A stretch of 36,149 nucleotides of DNA from an uncultured Prevotellaceae bacterium (GTDB taxonomy: Bacteria > Bacteroidota > Bacteroidia > Bacteroidales > Bacteroidaceae), in the NCBI GenBank assembly GCA_946407325.1, contig CAMJNN010000005.1, forward strand, positions 1 to 36,149, read 5' to 3'. The translations under genes and the position numbers were made by a program. The notes under the pieces are model-generated. The model saw only the letters and a program-made list of their open reading frames with translations, was not told where the DNA came from and did not search any database. Positions 32,439 to 36,149 of the stretch are shown one piece after another (position 1 is the stretch's first letter; each line of letters begins with the position of its first letter).

Positions 32439-32469
32439 CAAAGATATATCTTTTAATTGTATTTCCAAA
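32439..32469 (-). promoter_or_regulatory. Promoter of the double-glycine peptide gene
   Basis: The minus strand reads TTTG (32466-32469), 19 bases, then TATCTTTG (32439-32446), a full consensus match. The leader would be about 43 bases. Confidence 0.75.
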
Positions 32470-32530
32470 ATTTAATTTTAAAAAAAAGAGTAATATTTGT
32501 ATATTTATCTAAAAAATATTGCAATTTAAT

Positions 32531-32561
32531 TTTGAGATAATAATACATTGTCGTACTTTTG
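32531..32561 (+). promoter_or_regulatory. Promoter of the small ORF at 32618
   Basis: TTTG (32531-32534), 19 bases, then TACTTTTG (32554-32561), a full consensus match. Transcription should begin near 32568. Confidence 0.65.
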
Positions 32562-32617
32562 TAATTAATATTAACAGTGATGGGAATGAGAGCGAATTTG
32601 AGCCAGTGAATGTGAAG

Positions 32618-32809
32618 ATGGATCGCACCCCCACCAGTGTGCAGGTGATTTCTGCCAACATAAAAGCTGCCAAGGAAGTATTCGACAGTAACAAATTTCT
32701 CTTACAGCAGTTTGCCGAGGAACAAGGTGTGAAGAAATATACCATCCACTGGGTCTGCAACGACAAAAATATCGAGTACAACGGAGGCTATTCTGTGGAA
32801 ATTGAGTAA
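32618..32809 (+). CDS. Small hypothetical protein, start uncertain
   Basis: I do not recognise this product. From ATG 32618 it is 63 residues ('MDRTPTSVQVISANIKAAKE', 'FAEEQGVKKYTIHWVCNDKN', 'YNGGYSVEIE'), a likely small alpha/beta domain without signal peptide. In-frame GTG codons at 32606 and 32612 are possible starts, and the frame stays open and protein-like back past the expected transcription start, where no good start codon exists. A 9-codon ORF (32580-32609) in another frame ends at that point and could couple translation. It may be a truncated remnant of a longer gene. A weak AT-rich inverted repeat follows the stop. Confidence 0.5.
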   Translation: MDRTPTSVQVISANIKAAKEVFDSNKFLLQQFAEEQGVKKYTIHWVCNDKNIEYNGGYSVEIE

Positions 32810-32846
32810 AAATTATATACTTTATATAGCATAATTTTGAAAAAAA

Positions 32847-32878
32847 TTTTGTTCAACTCGCGACTTTTTGTAATTTTG
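32847..32878 (+). promoter_or_regulatory. Promoter of the cytochrome-SUMF1/Gfo-Idh operon
   Basis: TTTTG (32847-32851), 19 bases, then TAATTTTG (32871-32878), a full consensus match. Transcription should start near 32885, right at an ATG (32886) that opens an 11-codon ORF overlapping the main start. Confidence 0.7.
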
Positions 32879-32907
32879 GGCTGTCATGGCTAAAAAGACG
32901 GCGATAT

Positions 32908-34434
32908 ATGTCAGACAATAAAAAGGAAAAAACGCAATACATGCCCATTGTTTTCCTCCTGCTGGGCATAGCCCTGATGATAGCTTTCAACTGGACATGG
33001 GAGGAGACCTCGACCAATTCATCGTGCATGAGTTGTCATGTCCACGAAGAAGCTGATGCAGCCTGGAAAAGAAGCACCCATTCGGGCAACAACCAAACGG
33101 GTGTGATGATTAACTGCGTTGACTGCCACCTGCCCAATCCAGGCACATGGCAACACTTCACGGCCAAAGCACGGATGGGCATAAAAGACATCTATAGCTA
33201 TCTGACCAAAGACAGCGCAGACTTCAATTGGGAAGCCAAGCGCGAACTGGAGTATGCACAGAAGATTGTCTATAACGAAAGCTGCGTGCGCTGCCACACC
33301 AACCTATATCCCAAAGGCGTGAGCGACGAAGCTGTGAAAGCCCACCTCTATTACGAAGAAAACGAGAAGAGACTGAACCTGAATTGCATCAGCTGCCACC
33401 TGGATGCAGGACATTACATGCCCAATTACAAACACGGCAAGTTAGATGGACCTGTAGCCATAGACAACAGCATACGCTACGACTCAGCTACCCTTGTGAA
33501 TCACTTCCAAAACTTCACAGAAACCGTACCAGGCACAGCAGTCACCATCAACATGGTAGCCATACCAGGCGGCTCGTTCATGATGGGAAGCCCGGAGAAA
33601 GAAGCCTTCCGCAACGATGACGAAGGACCACAGAAAGAGGTGAAACTCTCACGCTACTTCATGGCAGAGACTGAGGTAACATGGGACCAGTACTGGGCAT
33701 TCTACAACGAAACCATGTCAGAAGGCCGTACACCACCAGAGAAGATATACGCCAACAACAGCCGGCCAGATGTAGATGCCGTATCGGGCCCCACCCCGCC
33801 CTATAGCTTCCCTGATCAAGGATGGGGTACTGGCAGTCGTCCAGCCATCACCATGACCCACTACGCAGCAGAAACCTTCTGCCAATGGCTCTCGCTGAAG
33901 ACTGGAAAAAAATACCGTTTGCCAACAGAAGCAGAATGGGAATACGCAGCCAGAGGCGGCACAGAAACGCCCTATTTCTTCAAGGGAAGTCCCAAGAAAT
34001 ACACCAATGAAGGCTTCATGAAGAATATCTTCGGCATAGACACTACGATGATAAACCGATATGTAGTTTATATCAATAACAGTGAGGGCAAGACCCAGGA
34101 ACCACTGTTTGTGGCTGCCAACCCCTTTGGCTTAAAGAACATGCTGGGCAACGTCATGGAACATTGCGCCGACAAGTATGACCCAGAAGCCTACAGCAAA
34201 TGGCCTGACGGAGTGGAGAACCCCATCAGTACCCAGGGCGAGGAATATGTAGTGCGCGGCGGATACTATGCCGATGACGCACGGATGTTGCGCTGTGCTG
34301 CCAGAAACCATACCGATACCAAGGAATGGCTGAAAACAGACCCCCAGAATCCAAAGAGTATCTGGTGGTACTCAGACATCAAGGGCATTGGTTTCCGCAT
34401 TGTGTGTGAAGTGCCCGCAAGCGTGAAAGACTGA
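32908..34434 (+). CDS. Tetraheme NapC/NrfH-type cytochrome c fused to an FGE/SUMF1-like domain
   Basis: The 508-residue protein has an N-terminal membrane anchor (about 12-29) and four CxxCH heme sites (Cys40, 70, 126, 160) in the NapC/NirT/NrfH arrangement. This is a module that exchanges electrons between menaquinol and periplasmic proteins. After about residue 210 a formylglycine-generating-enzyme-like fold begins ('MVAIPGGSFMMGSPEKEAF', 'ETEVTWDQYWAFYN', 'YRLPTEAEWEYAARGG', 'VVRGGYYADDARMLRCAARN', 'GIGFRIVCEV'). Aligned by hand on 'RCAAR', the two copper-binding catalytic Cys of true FGE are Tyr and Ala, so sulfatase activation is unlikely. It heads an operon with a Gfo/Idh oxidoreductase 48 bases downstream and a sugar-isomerase-like protein. 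Electron exchange with those exported enzymes is inference. Confidence 0.88.
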   Translation: MSDNKKEKTQYMPIVFLLLGIALMIAFNWTWEETSTNSSCMSCHVHEEADAAWKRSTHSGNNQTGVMINCVDCHLPNPGTWQHFTAKARMGIKDIYSYLTKDSADFNWEAKRELEYAQKIVYNESCVRCHTNLYPKGVSDEAVKAHLYYEENEKRLNLNCISCHLDAGHYMPNYKHGKLDGPVAIDNSIRYDSATLVNHFQNFTETVPGTAVTINMVAIPGGSFMMGSPEKEAFRNDDEGPQKEVKLSRYFMAETEVTWDQYWAFYNETMSEGRTPPEKIYANNSRPDVDAVSGPTPPYSFPDQGWGTGSRPAITMTHYAAETFCQWLSLKTGKKYRLPTEAEWEYAARGGTETPYFFKGSPKKYTNEGFMKNIFGIDTTMINRYVVYINNSEGKTQEPLFVAANPFGLKNMLGNVMEHCADKYDPEAYSKWPDGVENPISTQGEEYVVRGGYYADDARMLRCAARNHTDTKEWLKTDPQNPKSIWWYSDIKGIGFRIVCEVPASVKD

Positions 34435-34482
34435 AAATATTATTTACTGACTTTAACCTTAAAATCTATAAAAACATTTATT

Positions 34483-35847
34483 ATGGAAAAGAAAAACATT
34501 AGCAGAAGACAATTCTTCTCATACTCGGCCATGCTTGGTGCGGGTGCTGTTTGTTCATCATCCCTTCTGACATCATGTTCAGGAGAAAAAAAGAGTGCGC
34601 TGACCCCTCTGCGTCAGCCTGGTGAGTACTATGTTCCCGAACTGCCCGACAAGGCCATTGCGGGTCAAGAGCTGAAAGTAGGTCTGATTGGTTGCGGCGG
34701 ACGTGGATCTGGCGCCATTGTAAACCTGCTGGACGCAGCCGACGGCATCACCGTAGCTGCTCTGGGCGATGTTTTTGCAGATCGTCTGGACAGCGTAAAG
34801 AACATGCTGAAGGAAAAGCACAACCAGGTAGTACCCGACGAGGCTTGTTTCGTTGGCTTCGATGCTTATCAGAAGGTAATCGACAGCGGCGTTGACATGG
34901 TAATCCTGACCACCCCTCCTGTATTCCGTCCTGTTCATTTCCAATATGCCGTTGAGAAGGGCGTACATTGCTTCCTGGAGAAACCAGTGGCTGTTGACCC
35001 TAAGGGTTGCCGCACCGTCATCGCAGCTGCAAAGCAGGCTAAGGCCAAGGGCCTGAGCGTGGTGACCGGTACACAGCGCCACCACCAGCGCCCATACGTA
35101 GAGGCATTCCAGCAGATTCAGAACGGTGTCATCGGCGAGATTACAGGTGGTAACGTTTACTGGAACGACGGTATGCTGTGGTATCGCACCCGCGAGAAAG
35201 GTTGGAGCGACATGGAATGGAATATCCGCGACTGGGTGAACTGGAAGTGGCTCTCTGGCGACCATATCGTTGAGCAGCACGTCCACAACATCGACGTCTT
35301 CATGTGGATGATCGGCAAGAAGCCTGTCAAAGCTACAGGTTTCGGCAGCCGTCAGCGCCGTATCACTGGCGACCAGTATGATAACTTCAGCATCGACTTC
35401 GAATTCGAGAATAACGTACATCTGCACAGTATGTGCCGTCAGATCGACGGTTGCAGCAACAACGTCAGCGAATTCGTTCAGGGTACCAAGGGCTCATGGA
35501 ACAGTGCTACACAAGAGATTGTGGACCTGCAGGGCAATGTTATCTGGAAGTTTGACAGCGAAGCCGAGAAGGCCAACTATCAGCAGACCAACCCCTATGT
35601 GCTCGAGCATGTTGACTGGGTGAACCACATCCGCAAGGGCGAGGCTCACGACGAGGCTGAAGAGACTGCCACCTCAACACTGGCTGGCGTGATGGGCCGT
35701 ACAGCTGCCTATACCGGACAGACCATTTCATGGGATGACATCAGCGGCTCTGATCTCGACTTCCTTGGCATGATTCCTGAGATGAAGCTGGGTCCTCTGC
35801 CACTCGACCAATTTACAGTAGCTGTTCCTGGCTCTGCTCAGAAATAA
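34483..35847 (+). CDS. Tat-exported lipoprotein Gfo/Idh/MocA-family oxidoreductase
   Basis: The 454-residue protein carries a twin-arginine signal ('ISRRQFFSYSAML', RR at 8-9) with a lipobox-like 'LLTSC' (Cys32), so it is probably membrane-anchored outside the cytoplasm. The Rossmann part has 'VGLIGCGGRGSG' (about 66-77) and the family motif 'EKPVA' (Lys167). The second half has the Gfo/Idh alpha/beta sheet with 'VEQHVHNIDVFMWMIG', whose His residues fit the active site. These enzymes oxidise or reduce sugars with NAD(P), and Tat export lets them carry the cofactor out in folded form. By eye the gene is richer in G/C-ending codons than its neighbours, which may reflect high expression. Context suggests glycoside C3 oxidation, unproven. 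Confidence 0.92.
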   Translation: MEKKNISRRQFFSYSAMLGAGAVCSSSLLTSCSGEKKSALTPLRQPGEYYVPELPDKAIAGQELKVGLIGCGGRGSGAIVNLLDAADGITVAALGDVFADRLDSVKNMLKEKHNQVVPDEACFVGFDAYQKVIDSGVDMVILTTPPVFRPVHFQYAVEKGVHCFLEKPVAVDPKGCRTVIAAAKQAKAKGLSVVTGTQRHHQRPYVEAFQQIQNGVIGEITGGNVYWNDGMLWYRTREKGWSDMEWNIRDWVNWKWLSGDHIVEQHVHNIDVFMWMIGKKPVKATGFGSRQRRITGDQYDNFSIDFEFENNVHLHSMCRQIDGCSNNVSEFVQGTKGSWNSATQEIVDLQGNVIWKFDSEAEKANYQQTNPYVLEHVDWVNHIRKGEAHDEAEETATSTLAGVMGRTAAYTGQTISWDDISGSDLDFLGMIPEMKLGPLPLDQFTVAVPGSAQK

Positions 35848-35858
35848 GGCAAACACCA

Positions 35859-35892
35859 TTGCGCCCTCCAACCAATCCAATGGAGGGCGCAA
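35859..35892 (+). terminator. Intercistronic hairpin
   Basis: TTGCGCCCTCCA (35859-35870) pairs perfectly with TGGAGGGCGCAA (35881-35892) around a ten-base loop. No T run follows, so it more likely trims, stabilises or partly attenuates the transcript than ends it. Confidence 0.55.
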
Positions 35893-35934
35893 ATATTCAC
35901 TATTCAAATCAAACTAAGCTATAACGTTCTGCTT

Positions 35935-36149
35935 ATGAAAAGAAGAGACTTTATGCAATGCTCATTGGCTGGAATAGCCTCTTTGGCTATTGCCCAGCTG
36001 GGTTTGAGCTCATGCACTGCCAGCACGAAAAAGGAAATCGAAGTTCCCGACCTCAAGATATCCTTCCAGGAAGGTATTCCTCCTGGTGAGAGCCTGAATG
36101 AGAAGTTAGACTTCATGGAGAGCCTGGGCGTTGTGGGCTTTGAGCCTGG
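35935..36149 (+). CDS. Tat-exported lipoprotein, sugar phosphate isomerase/epimerase-like, 5' part
   Basis: Only 71 codons are present before the right edge. The start is 'MKRRDFMQCSLAGIASLA' with RR at 3-4 and a lipobox-like 'LGLSSC' (Cys27). The mature part begins 'ISFQEGIPPGESLNEKLDFM' and continues 'ESLGVVGFEPW', the first beta-alpha unit of the xylose-isomerase-like TIM-barrel family. The same pairing of Tat-exported Gfo/Idh and isomerase-like proteins occurs in Bacteroidota glycoside pathways. No TAnnTTTG promoter lies in the 87-base gap, so it probably shares the upstream transcript. Confidence 0.8.
   Translation, partial: MKRRDFMQCSLAGIASLAIAQLGLSSCTASTKKEIEVPDLKISFQEGIPPGESLNEKLDFMESLGVVGFEP

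Noticed and set aside
33541..34434. Functional sulfatase-activating (FGE) enzyme
   Set aside because: The two catalytic Cys positions are not Cys in my hand alignment and no sulfatase gene is in the window.
34579..35427. Long open frame (282 codons) on the minus strand
   Set aside because: It lies wholly opposite the well-supported Gfo/Idh gene, has no promoter or recognisable domain, and its Cys/His/Leu-rich reading is typical of an antisense shadow.

Overview
The window looks like chromosomal DNA of a gut-type Bacteroidales bacterium, most likely Prevotella or a close relative. The evidence is the many promoters of the Bacteroidota form (TTTG or TTG, 19-20 bases, TAnnTTTG), the near absence of Shine-Dalgarno sequences, and families typical of the phylum: DUF3078, DUF4421, a TonB-dependent receptor, a periplasmic two-component propeller sensor, Rnf, and Tat-exported Gfo/Idh proteins. 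I saw no rRNA, CRISPR array, insertion sequence or prophage. There is one tRNA (Asp).

Layout. 1-3545 (minus): 5' part of a POT-family peptide transporter, then uvrA. 3706-6976 (plus): a tight three-gene unit with a LysM/periplasmic-binding-fold envelope protein, an outer-membrane beta-barrel protein and a serine-recombinase-like protein. 6968-8778 (minus): two exported proteins, one unrecognised and one DUF4421. 8815-8922 (plus): a promoter and hairpin bracketing a possible small RNA. 8925-15012 (minus): rseC-rnfB-rnfC-rnfD-rnfG-rnfE-rnfA, the complete ion-translocating ferredoxin:NAD oxidoreductase. 15088-16560 (minus): DUF3078. 16716-19692 (plus): yidC and a Tat-exported metallophosphoesterase. 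19734-19807 (minus): tRNA-Asp.

19890-29795 (minus) is one six-gene operon with gaps of 20 bases or less. In transcription order it encodes a response regulator fused to a SpoIIE/PP2C phosphatase, a membrane-anchored coiled-coil/WD40 protein, a periplasmic propeller sensor with a histidine-kinase-like domain that lacks its phosphoacceptor His, a soluble kinase that has the His, a TonB-dependent receptor and a lipid kinase. It reads as one envelope-to-cytoplasm signalling system in which sensing and phosphoacceptor roles are split between two kinase-like proteins, with a phosphatase as the output. I do not recognise it as a characterised system.

29879-36149 (mostly plus): an acyl-CoA-synthetase-like enzyme, a secreted heavy-metal-associated protein, and on the minus strand a 50-residue gene for a double-glycine-leader peptide with its own promoter. 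After a small hypothetical ORF comes an operon of a tetraheme NapC/NrfH-type cytochrome fused to an FGE/SUMF1-like domain, a Tat/lipoprotein Gfo/Idh oxidoreductase and the start of a Tat/lipoprotein sugar-isomerase-like protein. These suggest extracytoplasmic sugar or glycoside oxidation with electrons passed to or from the quinone pool. All functional statements are from reading the sequence; no database search was run.
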